From NCBI RefSeq assembly GCF_001027105.1, contig NZ_CP011526.1, positions 1,550,001-1,614,000 on the forward strand: a stretch of DNA of 64,000 bases, read 5' to 3'. Of the stretch, positions 8,799-19,276 are shown piece by piece. Position 1 is the stretch's first letter. Every line of letters begins with the position of its first letter. The notes under the pieces are model-generated. The model ran no database searches, was not told the DNA's origin, and saw only the letters and a program-made list of their open reading frames with translations. The translations under genes were made by a program, and so were the position numbers. The DNA comes from Staphylococcus aureus (GTDB lineage: Bacteria; Bacillota; Bacilli; Staphylococcales; Staphylococcaceae).

Positions 8799-10478
8799 TT
8801 ATCTACGTCTTTGATTGTGTTGTATCATTTCTCTTGCATTTTCTCGAGTTAAATCAGTAACACTTGCACCTGAAATCATTCGTGCAATTTCATCTACTTT
8901 ATCATCGCTAATTAACTCTTGAACTTGTGTTGTTGTACGATCATCTTTTGATGATTTCGAAATTAATAAATGATGGTCGCTCATCGATGCAACTTGTGGT
9001 AAGTGAGAGATACAAATAACTTGTATATATTCTGCTATATCTCGCATTTTCTCTGCCATTTTTTGTGCAGCTTGTCCAGATACACCTGAGTCAACCTCAT
9101 CGAATAAAATTGCAGTTTGACCTCTCGATTTAACAAAAATACTTTTTAACGCTAACATAATTCTAGAAAGTTCTCCACCTGACGCAATTTTATTTAAACT
9201 TTTTAATGGTTCCCCTTTATTTGGACTGATTAAAAATTCTACAAATTCGATTCCATCAATATTCGGTTCTTCTAATTTTTTAAATGAAATCTCAAGATTT
9301 GCGTCTTTCATTTGTAAGTTTTGAATTTCCGATACAATGTGGTCTCTTAACTCCCTAGCGACTATACGACGCTGCTTTGATAACGCTTGTCCAACCTCTA
9401 TAACTTGATTATACAATGCATTTATTTCTTCTCGTAACTGCGATGTACTTTGTTCATAGTTTTCAATTTTATTGATTTCATTATTAAGCTTTTCTTGATA
9501 TGCGATTAATTCTGAAATATCTTTTCCATATTTACGTTTTAAATTATTCAGCAAATTCATACGAGATTCATACTCGTTTAACACTTGTTCGTCGAATTCT
9601 GTATTAGCCATTTCATCATATAACTCATGTTTTGCATCTTCTAAAATGTAGTAAAATTGATCAATATCTTCTTTTAATTTGTCATATTTGTTTGGAACTA
9701 TATCGTTTATTGTTAACAAATGGTTGCTTAGTTCATATAAACGATCAGTGATAGCATTTTCATCCGTTAATGTCATATATGCGTTATTAAGCGCTAAGCT
9801 TAATTTTTCAGAGTTTTGAATGCGTTTAATATCTATTTCAAGTTGCTCTATTTCGCCTTCTTTTAGATGTGCTTCAGACAATTCTTCTAATTGGAATTTC
9901 ATTAAATCTAAACGCTGTAGCAATGCTTGGTCTGCTGATTCTATATCTTCTAACTCTTGCTTTTTGGCTTTATAATTTTGAAAAGTTTGGTGATATTTAT
10001 CCAACAAATCTTGATAACGTGATTCTGCGTAATTATCCAATAATGTTAAATGGTATTTTTGTTTCAACAAAGACTGCGTTTCATGTTGGCCATGAATATC
10101 TAATAATTCTTGCATAACTTTTCGTAAATCTTGTAAAGTAACTGTTTGATTATTAATTTTACAAAGACTTTTACCAGAGCTGAAAATTTCCCGTTTAACT
10201 AATAAAAAATCTTCATCTACATCAATATCCATATTTTTCAATATATGTATAGCATCTTTACTCTCGTCAATATCAAATATACCTTCGATGACAGCCTTTT
10301 TTTCACCATGTCTTACAAAATCAGATGAAGCTCTCATTCCAATTAATTGTCCAATTGCATCTATAATAATTGACTTACCTGAACCCGTTTCACCACTTAA
10401 AACAGTTAAACCATCAGAAAATTGAATTTCTAATTCTTCAATAATAGCAAATTGCTTGATTGATAAGGTTTGTAACAT
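8799..10478 (-). CDS. recN: DNA repair protein RecN
   Basis: SMC-like ATPase of 559 residues that gathers at double-strand breaks. The Walker A motif GETGSGKS lies near residue 29-36, long coiled-coil arms span roughly 150-370, and the signature ASGGELSRIMLA and Walker B LFDEVDSGVSG lie near 430-470. Length is that of the family. It follows argR by 15 bp and is probably cotranscribed, an arrangement also seen in Bacillus. The ATG at 10478 is preceded by an AAGGATG-type site. Confidence 0.97.
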   Translation of the reverse strand: MLQTLSIKQFAIIEELEIQFSDGLTVLSGETGSGKSIIIDAIGQLIGMRASSDFVRHGEKKAVIEGIFDIDESKDAIHILKNMDIDVDEDFLLVKREIFSSGKSLCKINNQTVTLQDLRKVMQELLDIHGQHETQSLLKQKYHLTLLDNYAESRYQDLLDKYHQTFQNYKAKKQELEDIESADQALLQRLDLMKFQLEELSEAHLKEGEIEQLEIDIKRIQNSEKLSLALNNAYMTLTDENAITDRLYELSNHLLTINDIVPNKYDKLKEDIDQFYYILEDAKHELYDEMANTEFDEQVLNEYESRMNLLNNLKRKYGKDISELIAYQEKLNNEINKIENYEQSTSQLREEINALYNQVIEVGQALSKQRRIVARELRDHIVSEIQNLQMKDANLEISFKKLEEPNIDGIEFVEFLISPNKGEPLKSLNKIASGGELSRIMLALKSIFVKSRGQTAILFDEVDSGVSGQAAQKMAEKMRDIAEYIQVICISHLPQVASMSDHHLLISKSSKDDRTTTQVQELISDDKVDEIARMISGASVTDLTRENAREMIQHNQRRR

Positions 10479-10493
10479 AAACTCATCGCATCC

Positions 10494-10946
10494 TTATAAC
10501 AAATTGAAAATTCTTGACTTGATTTCATCACTTGCCTCTTTGCTTCGACAAATAATTAAACAAGTATCATCACCACAAATTGTGCCTAGTACTTCTTCCC
10601 AATTGATTTGGTCTAATATAGCTCCAATAGATTGTGCATTACCAGGTAATGTTTTTAGAACAAGTAAATTATCAGTACCATCTATATTAACAAAGGAATC
10701 CATTAAATAACGTCCCAATTTTTCTAAAGGATGGAATTTTCTATCATTTGGTAAACTATAAACATATTGACCTGAAGGTATAGGTACTTTAATAAGTTGT
10801 AGTTCTTTAATATCACGAGAAACAGTTGCTTGAGTGACATTTAAATCATAATCGTTTAATCGTTTAACTAATTCATCTTGTGTCTCTATCTGTTCATTTG
10901 AAATAATTTCTCTAATTTTTATATGCCTAACCGATTTTTTGGGCAC
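10494..10946 (-). CDS. argR: Arginine repressor ArgR/AhrC
   Basis: Hexameric arginine-sensing repressor/activator of arginine metabolism, 150 residues. The N-terminal winged-helix carries [13 protein letters not shown] near 38-50; the C-terminal oligomerisation and arginine-binding core carries [13 protein letters not shown], with the conserved GDDT. The start is taken as GTG 10946, with AGAGGTG 6 nt upstream; the other GTG three codons further up lies inside that ribosome site. An ARG-box-like sequence at 10963-10980 overlaps the likely promoter region, suggesting autoregulation. S. aureus encodes other ArgR-type proteins, so this one is best called the recN-linked AhrC-type copy. Confidence 0.93.
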   Translation of the reverse strand: MPKKSVRHIKIREIISNEQIETQDELVKRLNDYDLNVTQATVSRDIKELQLIKVPIPSGQYVYSLPNDRKFHPLEKLGRYLMDSFVNIDGTDNLLVLKTLPGNAQSIGAILDQINWEEVLGTICGDDTCLIICRSKEASDEIKSRIFNLL

Positions 10947-10962
10947 AGTAAACACCTCTGAT

Positions 10963-10980
10963 TACGAATATTTATACATT
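10963..10980 (-). promoter_or_regulatory. ARG-box-like operator upstream of argR
   Basis: On the minus strand the 18 bases AATGTATAAATATTCGTA match the Bacillus ARG-box form CATGAATAAAAATTCAAG at 12 of 18 positions. It lies about 17-35 bp before the argR GTG. AT-rich DNA makes chance matches common. Confidence 0.4.
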
Positions 10981-11290
10981 TATTTTAACACATGCACTGA
11001 TTTACGACTACTAAACACCTTTACGTAAAAAGGGTAAACATGGTTTATCTATCTTGGTTATCTATTTATAAATATTTTTCATATTACGCATAACAATTGC
11101 TTAAAATATGTATAAAAATGAATATATGTGTAATAAACTTGCTAATTATTAGATTTAATAAGCGTCAATTGTTTGAACATATTTAATTAAAATCACATTG
11201 ATATCACAGATACGAATATTGTCGTATAGAAATTGAAAATTCTATTTTTTAAATGAAAGTCTTCAACATAATTTTAAGTTTCAACATGAG
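10981..11290. other. AT-rich gap between argR and ispA
   Basis: The 431-bp gap contains two ARG-box-like sites (10963-10980 and 11107-11124) and the ispA terminator. No open frame with a ribosome site was seen. The argR-recN promoter must lie here, but no hexamer pair stands out. Confidence 0.4.
11107..11124 (+). promoter_or_regulatory. Second ARG-box-like site
   Basis: TATGTATAAAAATGAATA matches the Bacillus ARG-box form at 12 of 18 positions. It lies about 130 bp from the site next to argR. Distance and strand would allow a looped ArgR hexamer, but the match could be chance in such AT-rich DNA. Confidence 0.3.
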
Positions 11291-11368
11291 AAAAATCGAT
11301 TAACAAACAACGTCAGTTGAATATGCCTTTTGAGACATTTCAAACTTTACAATTGTTGCTAATCGATA
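11291..11368 (-). terminator. Probable terminator after ispA
   Basis: On the minus strand ATCGATTAGCAACAA (right arm 11352-11366) pairs with TTGTTTGTTAATCGAT (11295-11310), one base bulged, and is followed by UUUUUC. The loop is long, about 40 nt, so this is a moderate call. Confidence 0.5.
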
Positions 11369-11377
11369 TATTTGCTT

Positions 11378-12259
11378 TTAGTGATCCCTGCTATAAAATA
11401 AATCAACGATTTCTAATAAGTGTTTTGTATTGAATTGTTCATCAATTTGCGTTAGTTCATCCACTGCTGCGTCTCTATGATAAGTCAATTTATCTTCTGC
11501 GCCATCTTTCCCTAATAAACTCACGTACGTACTTTTATTATTTTCAAGATCGCTGCCCACTTTTTTACCTAACTTTGCTTCATCACCATAGCAGTCTAAT
11601 AAATCATCTTTAATCTGGAACATCATACCTAAATGATAACTATAACTTTCTAAATGTTCTTTAGTTGTATCATCGACATTAGCGATATCTGCTGCACTCA
11701 TAACCGCAAAAGTTAATAATGCTCCTGTTTTTGTTTTGTGTATCATTTCCAAAGTTTCAAGATCAATTGGTTGGCCTTCGCTTTGCATATCTAACATTTG
11801 ACCGCCGACCATTCCAACATGACCACTTGCTATTGACAGCCGTTGTAGAACTTTTATTTTTACTTCATCAGTTAATCTATCATCACTTGAAATAAGTTCA
11901 AATGCTTTAGTTAATAAAGCATCACCTGCTAATATCGCAGTCCACTCACCATATACTTTATGATTTGTTAATTTTCCTCGTCGATAATCATCATTATCCA
12001 TCGCTGGTAGGTCATCATGAATAAGTGAATATGTATGAATCATTTCTAGTGCAATTGCGCTCTTCATACCTAACTCATACTCGGTATTTAGTGAATCTAA
12101 AGTGAGTAATAACAGAACTGGTCGGATGCGTTTACCTCCAGCATTTAATGAATACAACATACTTTCTTCTAGCTGAGTATCCATTACTGATTTATTTATC
12201 GCAACCGATAATTCATTATTGACTTCATCTATTAATTTATTCATCGGTAGATTCGTCAT
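11378..12259 (-). CDS. ispA: Farnesyl diphosphate synthase (geranyltranstransferase)
   Basis: Makes farnesyl diphosphate from IPP and DMAPP/GPP, feeding undecaprenyl, heptaprenyl and staphyloxanthin synthesis. The 293-residue protein has both aspartate-rich motifs: [12 protein letters not shown] near 85 (first, DDxxD) and [12 protein letters not shown] near 220 (second), plus GGKRIRP near 40. The ATG at 12259 lies within xseB, overlapping by 23 bp, with GAGG 9 nt upstream inside xseB. An alternative ATG five codons later has a poorer site. The order xseA-xseB-ispA is typical of Gram-positive genomes. Confidence 0.95.
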
Positions 12260-12467
12260 TTTTTACATCCTCAGCTTCTTCTTTTATTAAGTCATTCACC
12301 TTTTTTTCGGCATTTTTTAAAGTTGTGTCACAAGCTGCTGATAGTTTCATACCACGTTGATATAAATCTAATGATTCCTCTAAAGATACTGTTTCATTAT
12401 CTAATTTTTGAACAATTTGCTCTAATTCTTGCATCATTTCTTCAAAACTTTGCGTTTCTTTAGTCAT
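12237..12467 (-). CDS. xseB: Exodeoxyribonuclease VII small subunit
   Basis: The 76-residue helical small subunit assembles along the XseA coiled coil to make the single-strand nuclease ExoVII. It has the family pattern [19 protein letters not shown] at the start, [12 protein letters not shown] in the middle and a charged tail. It overlaps xseA by 8 bp and ispA by 23 bp, so all three are translationally linked. Confidence 0.95.
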
Positions 12468-13797
12468 TATTACACCTTACTTTCGTAACTTTTGCATCTA
12501 CTAAGCCATCTTTCATTGTTAACGTCAATTGATCATTTTCTGTTAAATCTTTAGTACTCGTAATGACTTCGTCTTTTTTATTAACAATTGCATATCCACG
12601 CAACATTGTATTAGTTGGACTTAAATTGTTTAAGTTTTCTACTTTATTTTTCAAATCATTTTTATAACTTAATATCTTAGAATTCAATAATTTAACAAGT
12701 TGGTTTGTCAATTGAAGATTATTTTGTTGTTCTTGATTAACACTACTTAGTAATGCTTTTAAATTATAACGTTGTTGCAACAGCATTAATCGATGTCTCT
12801 GTTGTTCAAAAGTTGCCTGAATTTGTTGTTTCAGTCTCTTTTCTAAATCATCTCGACGTTGTATCTGTTGATCATACAATAAAGTTGGTTGTTTAAACTT
12901 GTAATACGATGACAAATGTTCAACATGTTTACGTTGTTGTTCTAAATGTTTCTTGATGAAACGAGTCAATGTAAACTGATATTGCTGTATTTGTTGCAGC
13001 AATTCATATTGGTCTGGTGTTGCAATAACAGCAGCTTGAGTTGGAGTCGCAGCTCTGATGTCTGCAGCAAAATCACTTAATGTAAAGTCTGTTTCATGAC
13101 CAACTGCTGATATAATCGGTGTCTTACAATTATATATTGCACGGACGACAGCTTCTTCGTTGAAATTCCATAAATCTTCTATGGATCCACCGCCTCGACC
13201 TACAATAATGGTATCTACACCTAAACTATCTGCATATTCAATTTTTTCAATAATGTCGTCTTTTGCTTTTTCACCTTGAACCAAAGTACTAATTTGTATT
13301 TGTTCAGCTAATGGAAAACGACTATTTATCGTTGAATGGATATCTCGAATTGCGGCACCTGTACTCGCTGTTAAAACTGCAATTTTTTTAGGAAACTTAG
13401 GTATTGATTTCTTATTCGCTTTATCAAAACAACCTTCTTCAGTTAATTTTTTCTTTAATGCTTCTAATTTTTGATATAAGTTCCCTATACCATCTAATTG
13501 CATTTTATTTACATAAATTTGATAGTTTCCACGACGTTCAAAAACAGAAACACGTGCTTCTAATAAGACTTCATCTCCTTCTTTAGGTTCGAAGTTTAAT
13601 TTAGAAGCACTACCTTTGAACATCATGGCACTTATAACGCTTTCTTTATCTTTCACATTAAAGTATAAATGACCACTTGAATGCTTTTTGAAATTTGAAA
13701 GCTCACCTTTAATCAATACAGATTGGAGATGTGGATCTTGATCAAATTTATATTTAATATATTTCGTTAAAGCTGAAACACTTAAATAATCTGACAT
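12460..13797 (-). CDS. xseA: Exodeoxyribonuclease VII large subunit
   Basis: Catalytic subunit of the ATP-independent ExoVII that degrades single-stranded DNA into oligonucleotides. In 445 residues it shows an N-terminal OB-fold ([14 protein letters not shown] through the KGELSN and GHLYF motifs), the nuclease core with [13 protein letters not shown] near 140, [11 protein letters not shown] near 205 and [13 protein letters not shown] near 240, and a long Q-rich coiled coil before a conserved end ([10 protein letters not shown]). Length is normal. It follows nusB by 17 bp. Confidence 0.96.
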
Positions 13798-13813
13798 ATA
13801 ACATCACTCAATT

Positions 13814-14203
13814 TTATTTTTTTATATTACTCAATACACCATTTATAAATTTATAATGATCATCATCACTGAATTGTTTTGTTAATTCAACTGCTTCATT
13901 CATTACGACTTTAGCAGGTGTATCACTGTGTAATATTTCATATGTTGCCATTCTTAAAATAATACGATCCGTTTTTAATAAACGTGCAATAGTCCAATCT
14001 TTTAAATAAGGACTAATTGTCTCGTCTAATACAGGTTCGTGATCTTTAACGCCAGAAACTAGCCAATGAATAAATTCGAAGTCTAAATCTGGATTATCGT
14101 CTTTAATAAAGCTTATCGCTTCATTTATCGTTAAATCACTGTCCTTCATTTCTAATTGAAATAAAGTTTGAAAAGCTTGCACTCGGGATTCTTTACGACT
14201 CAT
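13814..14203 (-). CDS. nusB: Transcription antitermination factor NusB
   Basis: All-helical RNA-binding protein of 129 residues that, with NusE, assembles on boxA of rRNA transcripts. It begins [19 protein letters not shown], containing the arginine-rich RNA-binding segment, and ends with the conserved [14 protein letters not shown]. The start is ATG 14203, with GGAG 6 nt upstream; a farther in-frame start at 14218 lies in front of that site. Confidence 0.95.
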
Positions 14204-14262
14204 TTTTAACTCCTTCAAACGTTTGTATTTTTCTTTATTTAATTACTGAATTAGGTATGACA

Positions 14263-14625
14263 TTACTTTTCAATAACGATTTGTGTAATGTGAATATTAA
14301 TTTGCTTAGGTTCTATCGCTGTCATATTAGAAATTGAATTAAAAATTGACGTTTGAATTTTGTTTGCAGTTTTTGAAATATTAACACCATGTTTTAATGC
14401 ACAATATACATCTATATATATGCCATCTTCTTTACTCTCGATTTTTAAATCACGGCTTAAATTTTTACGACTAACTTTTTCTAAATTTGTTTCTTTTAAT
14501 TCAGCAAAATGGCCAGTGATGCCTTCGACTTCCGAAGTAGCTATACTTGCAATAACAGATAGCACTTCTGGCGCTATTTCTACTTTACCTAATTTTGAAT
14601 TTGAATAATCAGTTACTTTGACCAT
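14263..14625 (-). CDS. Asp23/Gls24 family protein, YqhY-like
   Basis: A 120-residue Asp23-family protein, the equivalent of B. subtilis YqhY, encoded directly behind accBC here and in Bacillus. The domain is visible from LGKVEIAPEVLSVIASIATSEVEG through the VYCALKHGVNI and HITQIV segments. YqhY loss in B. subtilis is linked to disturbed acetyl-CoA carboxylase activity, so the conserved position suggests a role in controlling fatty-acid synthesis; this is inference for staphylococci. It differs from the abundant alkaline-shock protein Asp23 in lacking an AmaP partner nearby. Confidence 0.85.
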   Translation of the reverse strand: MVKVTDYSNSKLGKVEIAPEVLSVIASIATSEVEGITGHFAELKETNLEKVSRKNLSRDLKIESKEDGIYIDVYCALKHGVNISKTANKIQTSIFNSISNMTAIEPKQINIHITQIVIEK

Positions 14626-14639
14626 GGATTGACCTCCTA

Positions 14640-15995
14640 TTAACCTTCATCATTCATAATGCTATTTTGCTCTAAAAAGTTTGTATTAAATTTACCGCTT
14701 CTAAATATATCGTTATTCAATAATTTAATATGGAATGGAATAGTTGTATCAATACCAAGAACCACAAATTCACTTAGTGCACGAATGCCAGCCATAATCG
14801 CTTCATCTCGTGTCGGTTCATGTATGATTAATTTCGCTACCATCGAATCATAATATGGCGGTATCGTATAATTAGTATAACATGCTGACTCTATTCGAAC
14901 ACCATATCCACCTGGTGCAAGATATTGCTCAATTTTACCTGGTGATGGCATAAAGTTCTTGTAAGGATTTTCAGCATTAATTCTAAATTCAATTGCGTGT
15001 CCTGTTAATTTAATATCTTCTTGTTTATACGGTAACACGTCACCCATAGCAACTTGTAATTGTAATTTAACTAAATCAATTCCTGTTACCATTTCAGTTA
15101 CAGGATGTTCTACTTGAATACGTGTATTCATTTCCATAAAATAAAATTTATTATCATTTAAATCATATATAAACTCAATTGTTCCCGCATTTTCATAATT
15201 TACAGCTTTCGCTGCACGAACTGCGGCATTTCCCATTTCACGACGTGTTTCATCATCTAAAATTGGGGAAGGTGCTTCTTCCACTAATTTCTGCATACGT
15301 CTTTGAATTGTACAATCACGTTCTCCTAAATGAATTACATTACCATAGCTGTCCCCAACAATTTGGATTTCAATATGGCGGAAGTTTTCGATGAATTTCT
15401 CCATATAAAGTCCACCATTACCAAATGCAGTTTGAGCTTCTTGTTCTGTCATTCGGAAGCCAGTTTCAAGTTCTTTTTCATCACGAGCAACACGGATACC
15501 TTTTCCGCCACCGCCAGCAGTAGCTTTAATGATGACCGGATAGCCAATTTTTTTGGCGATTTTCTTAGCTTCTGAGACGTCTTTCATTAAACCGTCACTA
15601 CCAGGAACAACTGGAACATTGGCTTTGATCATTTCTGCCTTAGCAACATCTTTGATACCCATTTTTTGGATAGATTGATAACTTGGTCCAATGAACTTCA
15701 ATTGGCATGCTTCGCATAATTCTGCAAAATCAGCATTTTCAGCTAAAAAGCCATAACCCGGATGAACGCCATCACAACCTGTAGAAGTTGCAATAGATAA
15801 GATGTTCGGAATATTTAAATATGAATCTTTAGACAAAGTGGGACCTACGCAATATGCTTCATCAGCAATTTGAGTATGTAGCGCATCTTTATCCCCTTCA
15901 GAATAGATTGCAACAGTTTGGATGCCTAAATCACGACAAGCGCGAATAATCCTAACTGCGATTTCACCGCGGTTTGCAATTAAAACCTTTTTCAT
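14640..15995 (-). CDS. accC: Acetyl-CoA carboxylase, biotin carboxylase subunit
   Basis: ATP-grasp enzyme of 451 residues that carboxylates biotin on AccB in the first step of fatty-acid synthesis. It begins [20 protein letters not shown] and shows the glycine-rich ATP loop [12 protein letters not shown] near 160, the [10 protein letters not shown] motif near 233, [14 protein letters not shown] near 288, and the C-terminal FRINAEN. Its ATG overlaps the accB stop by 1 base. The order accB-accC-yqhY-nusB matches Bacillus. Confidence 0.97.
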   Translation of the reverse strand: MKKVLIANRGEIAVRIIRACRDLGIQTVAIYSEGDKDALHTQIADEAYCVGPTLSKDSYLNIPNILSIATSTGCDGVHPGYGFLAENADFAELCEACQLKFIGPSYQSIQKMGIKDVAKAEMIKANVPVVPGSDGLMKDVSEAKKIAKKIGYPVIIKATAGGGGKGIRVARDEKELETGFRMTEQEAQTAFGNGGLYMEKFIENFRHIEIQIVGDSYGNVIHLGERDCTIQRRMQKLVEEAPSPILDDETRREMGNAAVRAAKAVNYENAGTIEFIYDLNDNKFYFMEMNTRIQVEHPVTEMVTGIDLVKLQLQVAMGDVLPYKQEDIKLTGHAIEFRINAENPYKNFMPSPGKIEQYLAPGGYGVRIESACYTNYTIPPYYDSMVAKLIIHEPTRDEAIMAGIRALSEFVVLGIDTTIPFHIKLLNNDIFRSGKFNTNFLEQNSIMNDEG

Positions 15996-16459
15996 TATTT
16001 CACCTTAAATAACGGTTGGCCATACTCTACCATTTGTCCGTCTTCTACTAAGATTTCAACAATTTCACCTGAAATTTCTGCTTGAATTTCATTAAATAGT
16101 TTCATTGCCTCTAAAATACACACTGTTGTTTCATTTGAAACAGTGTCCCCAACTTGCACATATGCTTCTTCGTCTGGAGATGGCGATTTGTAAAATGTAC
16201 CTACCATAGGTGCATTAATTGTTTTGTGATTATCTGAAGTTGGCTTTGGAGCTTCAGTTTTATTGCTATCAGTTGATTGTGCTTGAGGCATAGGCATTGC
16301 CGCAGCTTCAACTGGCATTTGTGAGATTTGTGGCGTGATAATCTCAGTTTCTTTTTCTTTCTTAAGCGTCACTTTGCCTTTAGTATCTTCAATATTGATT
16401 TCCGTTAAAGTTGATTTATCCAGAATTTCAATTAATTCTTTGATTTCTTTAAAGTTCAT
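15995..16459 (-). CDS. accB: Acetyl-CoA carboxylase biotin carboxyl carrier protein
   Basis: BCCP, 154 residues, carries the biotin that shuttles CO2 between AccC and AccAD. The N-terminal part ([13 protein letters not shown]) is followed by a P/A/T-rich flexible linker near 45-75 and a C-terminal biotinyl domain with the target lysine in [13 protein letters not shown] near 120. It is first in the accBC transcript; a -10 element lies about 95 bp upstream. Confidence 0.96.
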   Translation of the reverse strand: MNFKEIKELIEILDKSTLTEINIEDTKGKVTLKKEKETEIITPQISQMPVEAAAMPMPQAQSTDSNKTEAPKPTSDNHKTINAPMVGTFYKSPSPDEEAYVQVGDTVSNETTVCILEAMKLFNEIQAEISGEIVEILVEDGQMVEYGQPLFKVK

Positions 16460-16807
16460 TATTACTGACTCCTTCAGTTTGTTTTCATCTACCCGTCTAT
16501 TTTACTTGAGACAACTCTTCAATTCAAGCATGTTCATATTGCTGGCGACATTATAAGTCTATCCCAAAGTTATAATAAAACCACATTTTAAATTAAAAAC
16601 ACTTGTGTATTTATTACTTAACATTGACTCATCTTAACTCTTGATTAAAAATTTTATGCATTCAGTTAAACATATCAATGTTATTTTTATTAGCTATTAT
16701 GTTTTATCCTCAACAATATGATATGTAGATATATACCTTTACTCATGTCTATGTTTTTTCACTACCAATTAGACGATTCGTTTTATATTTTAAAAATTAT
16801 TTTAAAA
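16460..16807. other. Gap between accB and efp
   Basis: The 473-bp gap holds, on the minus strand, a possible accB promoter with TATAAT at 16550-16555 (no strong -35 seen) and, at its far end, the efp terminator. I find no FapR-type palindrome of the TTAGTACC class and no small open frame with a ribosome site. Confidence 0.4.
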
Positions 16808-16872
16808 ATAAAAAGCCTCATATCAGCATATAACCTATAATCATTTTAGGCAATAGCTTTATGAGACTTATT
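16808..16872. terminator. Intrinsic terminator after efp
   Basis: AAGCCTCATATCAGC (from 16812) pairs with GCTTTATGAGACTT (to 16869), with an inner CCTA/TAGG hairpin. Read on the minus strand, a U-run follows the stem, placing the terminator about 60 bp after the efp stop. Confidence 0.75.
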
Positions 16873-16932
16873 TAGAATATCTTACGTTAAATCAGTATAG
16901 TGAATACAAGCTATTTGTTAACAAATTAGAGA

Positions 16933-17490
16933 TTATCCTCTTGAAATGTAGCTTCCATCACCAGTGTTGATAATTAAAACGTCACCTTCGTTTACAAATA
17001 AAGGTACATTTAATGTATAACCAGTTTCAACAGTTGCCGATTTAGTGGCACCAGTTGCAGTATCACCTTTAATACCAGGTTCTGTTTCAGTTACTGTTAA
17101 TTCAACAGTTTTAGGTAATTCAACACCGATAGTTTCACCTTCGTATGTTTGAATTTGTACTTCCATACCTTCTTTTAAGTAATTCAATTCTTCTTTTAAG
17201 TAATCACTTGAAAGTTCTGTTTGTTCAAAGCTTTCATTATCCATAAATACATGATTATCTCCGTCAGCATATAAATATTGCATGCGACGATTTTCAATCA
17301 TTGCTGGTTCAACTTTTTCACCAGCTCTAAACGTTTTCTCTTGAATTGCACCAGTTCTTAAATTACGTAATTTTGAACGAACGAATGCTGAACCTTTACC
17401 AGGCTTTACATGTTGGAAGTCTATAACTTTCCAAATAGCGTTATCAACAGAAATTGTTAAACCTGTTTTAAAATCATTAACCGAAATCAT
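16933..17490 (-). CDS. efp: Elongation factor P
   Basis: Three-domain tRNA-mimic of 185 residues that rescues ribosomes stalled at polyproline. The N-terminal KOW-like domain carries [19 protein letters not shown], with Lys 32 in the PGKG loop, the site modified in EF-P proteins (5-aminopentanol in B. subtilis). The OB domains end GDGSYISRG, the usual terminus. It follows the M24 peptidase by 25 bp, as in Bacillus, with GGAGG upstream. Confidence 0.97.
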
Positions 17491-17515
17491 TCAGTTTCCT
17501 CCTCATTTTACACGC

Positions 17516-18577
17516 TTATGTTAAAACTATAAGGTCTTTTGTGCATTTAGTAAAGACTTGACAACCATTTTCTGTAATTAAAATATCATCTTCTATTCTT
17601 ATACCGCCCAAACCTTCTATATAAACACCAGGTTCTACTGTAACACAGTTGTTAACTTGAAGTTTATCTTGTATCGTACGAGCCAGCATTGGCCCTTCAT
17701 GGATTTCTAAACCAATACCATGTCCTAGTGAATGTCCAAATTCTTTTCCATACCCTTTTGACTCTAAATAGTTTCTTGAAATGGCATCAGCTTCTGCACC
17801 AGTCATGCCAGGTCTAATCTCATTAATTGCTTTCATTTGAGATTCAAGTACTATTTGATATATTTCTTTCAGTTTAGGATCTGGTTCTCCAATAGCAAAT
17901 GTTCTAGTAATATCTGAACAATAGCCGTTATAATACGCGCCAAAATCTAATGTAATCATGTCGCCTTTTTCAATAATTTTATCACTTGCAACACCATGTG
18001 GTAATGCACCTCTATGACCAGATGCTACAATCGTATCGAATGATGGTCCATCTGCTCCTAATTCTAGCATTTTGCTTTCTAATATTGCCTTTAATTCTTT
18101 TTCAGTCATGCCTGCTTTTACAACAGTTAAAATATATTCATATGTTTCATCAACAATATTAGCTGCTTTTTGAATTAAAGCAATTTCGTCAGCATCTTTG
18201 ACGTCTCTAATTTTATCTACAGTATTAGAAATGCTTATTAATGATATACGGCTTTTATTTAATTCAAGGTATGTATCATAACTTACATGATGCCCCTCAA
18301 AACCTACATTTTCAAAATTTTCTTGGTGTAGCAATTCTTTAATCTCACCAATAATAGTAGATTTACGATTAATAATTTCATAATTTGGCGCCTGCTTAGT
18401 TGCTTGATCAATATATCTAAAGTCTGTTATCAAATATTGTTTATCTTTAGATATGATAAGTGCTCCACTGGTACCAGTAAAACCTGATAAATATCTTCTA
18501 TTGTAATCCGAAAGAATGATAATCGCATCTAAATGTTTTTGTTCTAAAATACGATGCACTTGTGTTATTCTGCTCAT
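17516..18577 (-). CDS. M24-family Xaa-Pro peptidase (YqhT-like)
   Basis: A 353-residue cytosolic metallopeptidase of the Xaa-Pro dipeptidase/aminopeptidase type. It has a creatinase-like N-domain and a pita-bread catalytic domain with the dimetal ligands in LDFGAYYNGYCSDITRTFAIG near 215-235, SLGHGIGLEIHEGP near 285 and VEPGVYIEGLGGIRIED near 315. The start is ATG 18577 with a perfect AGGAGG site; the longer frame to 18613 lacks one. Proline-peptide cleavage beside efp recurs in Firmicutes. The exact specificity (PepQ versus PepP) is open. Confidence 0.9.
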   Translation of the reverse strand: MSRITQVHRILEQKHLDAIIILSDYNRRYLSGFTGTSGALIISKDKQYLITDFRYIDQATKQAPNYEIINRKSTIIGEIKELLHQENFENVGFEGHHVSYDTYLELNKSRISLISISNTVDKIRDVKDADEIALIQKAANIVDETYEYILTVVKAGMTEKELKAILESKMLELGADGPSFDTIVASGHRGALPHGVASDKIIEKGDMITLDFGAYYNGYCSDITRTFAIGEPDPKLKEIYQIVLESQMKAINEIRPGMTGAEADAISRNYLESKGYGKEFGHSLGHGIGLEIHEGPMLARTIQDKLQVNNCVTVEPGVYIEGLGGIRIEDDILITENGCQVFTKCTKDLIVLT

Positions 18578-18681
18578 CTTATTACCTCCTAGTGAAACGT
18601 TTGTGCATTTCAACTTTATACATTAAAATAATATCATAATAAGGATAAAAAATAATAGATATTGATTTTAGGGAGATAGTA

Positions 18682-19263
18682 ATGAAAAAATTGGTTTCAA
18701 TTGTTGGCGCAACATTATTGTTAGCTGGATGTGGATCACAAAATTTAGCACCATTAGAAGAAAAAACAACAGATTTAAGAGAAGATAATCATCAACTCAA
18801 ACTAGATATTCAAGAACTTAATCAACAAATTAGTGATTCTAAATCTAAAATTAAAGGGCTTGAAAAGGATAAAGAAAACAGTAAAAAAACTGCATCTAAT
18901 AATACGAAAATTAAATTGATGAATGTTACATCAACATACTACGACAAAGTTGCTAAAGCTTTGAAATCCTATAACGATATTGAGAAAGATGTAAGTAAAA
19001 ACAAAGGCGATAAGAATGTTCAATCGAAATTAAATCAAATTTCTAATGATATTCAAAGTGCTCACACTTCATACAAAGATGCTATCGATGGTTTATCACT
19101 TAGTGATGATGATAAAAAAACGTCTAAAAATATCGATAAATTAAACTCTGATTTGAATCATGCATTTGATGATATTAAAAATGGCTATCAAAATAAAGAT
19201 AAAAAACAACTTACAAAAGGACAACAAGCGTTGTCAAAATTAAACTTAAATGCAAAATCATGA
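18682..19263 (+). CDS. YkyA-type cell-wall-binding lipoprotein
   Basis: A 193-residue secreted lipoprotein. The signal peptide MKKLVSIVGATLLLAGC ends in an LLAGC lipobox with Cys 17 as the lipidation site. The rest is strongly polar and coiled-coil-like, rich in K, D, S and N, with repeated LxxxxxDIQxL heptads, which fits the putative cell-wall-binding YkyA family. A GGGAG site precedes the ATG. It is divergent from the peptidase gene (104 bp between starts) and is followed by a small membrane protein gene in the same transcript. No enzymatic motif is visible; function is unknown. Confidence 0.8.
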   Translation: MKKLVSIVGATLLLAGCGSQNLAPLEEKTTDLREDNHQLKLDIQELNQQISDSKSKIKGLEKDKENSKKTASNNTKIKLMNVTSTYYDKVAKALKSYNDIEKDVSKNKGDKNVQSKLNQISNDIQSAHTSYKDAIDGLSLSDDDKKTSKNIDKLNSDLNHAFDDIKNGYQNKDKKQLTKGQQALSKLNLNAKS

Positions 19264-19276
19264 TAGGAGTCTTTTA

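Noticed and set aside
11035..11045. GGGTAA as SigB -10 in the argR-ispA gap
   Set aside because: No GTTT -35 at 12-15 bp upstream; a single hexamer is not enough.
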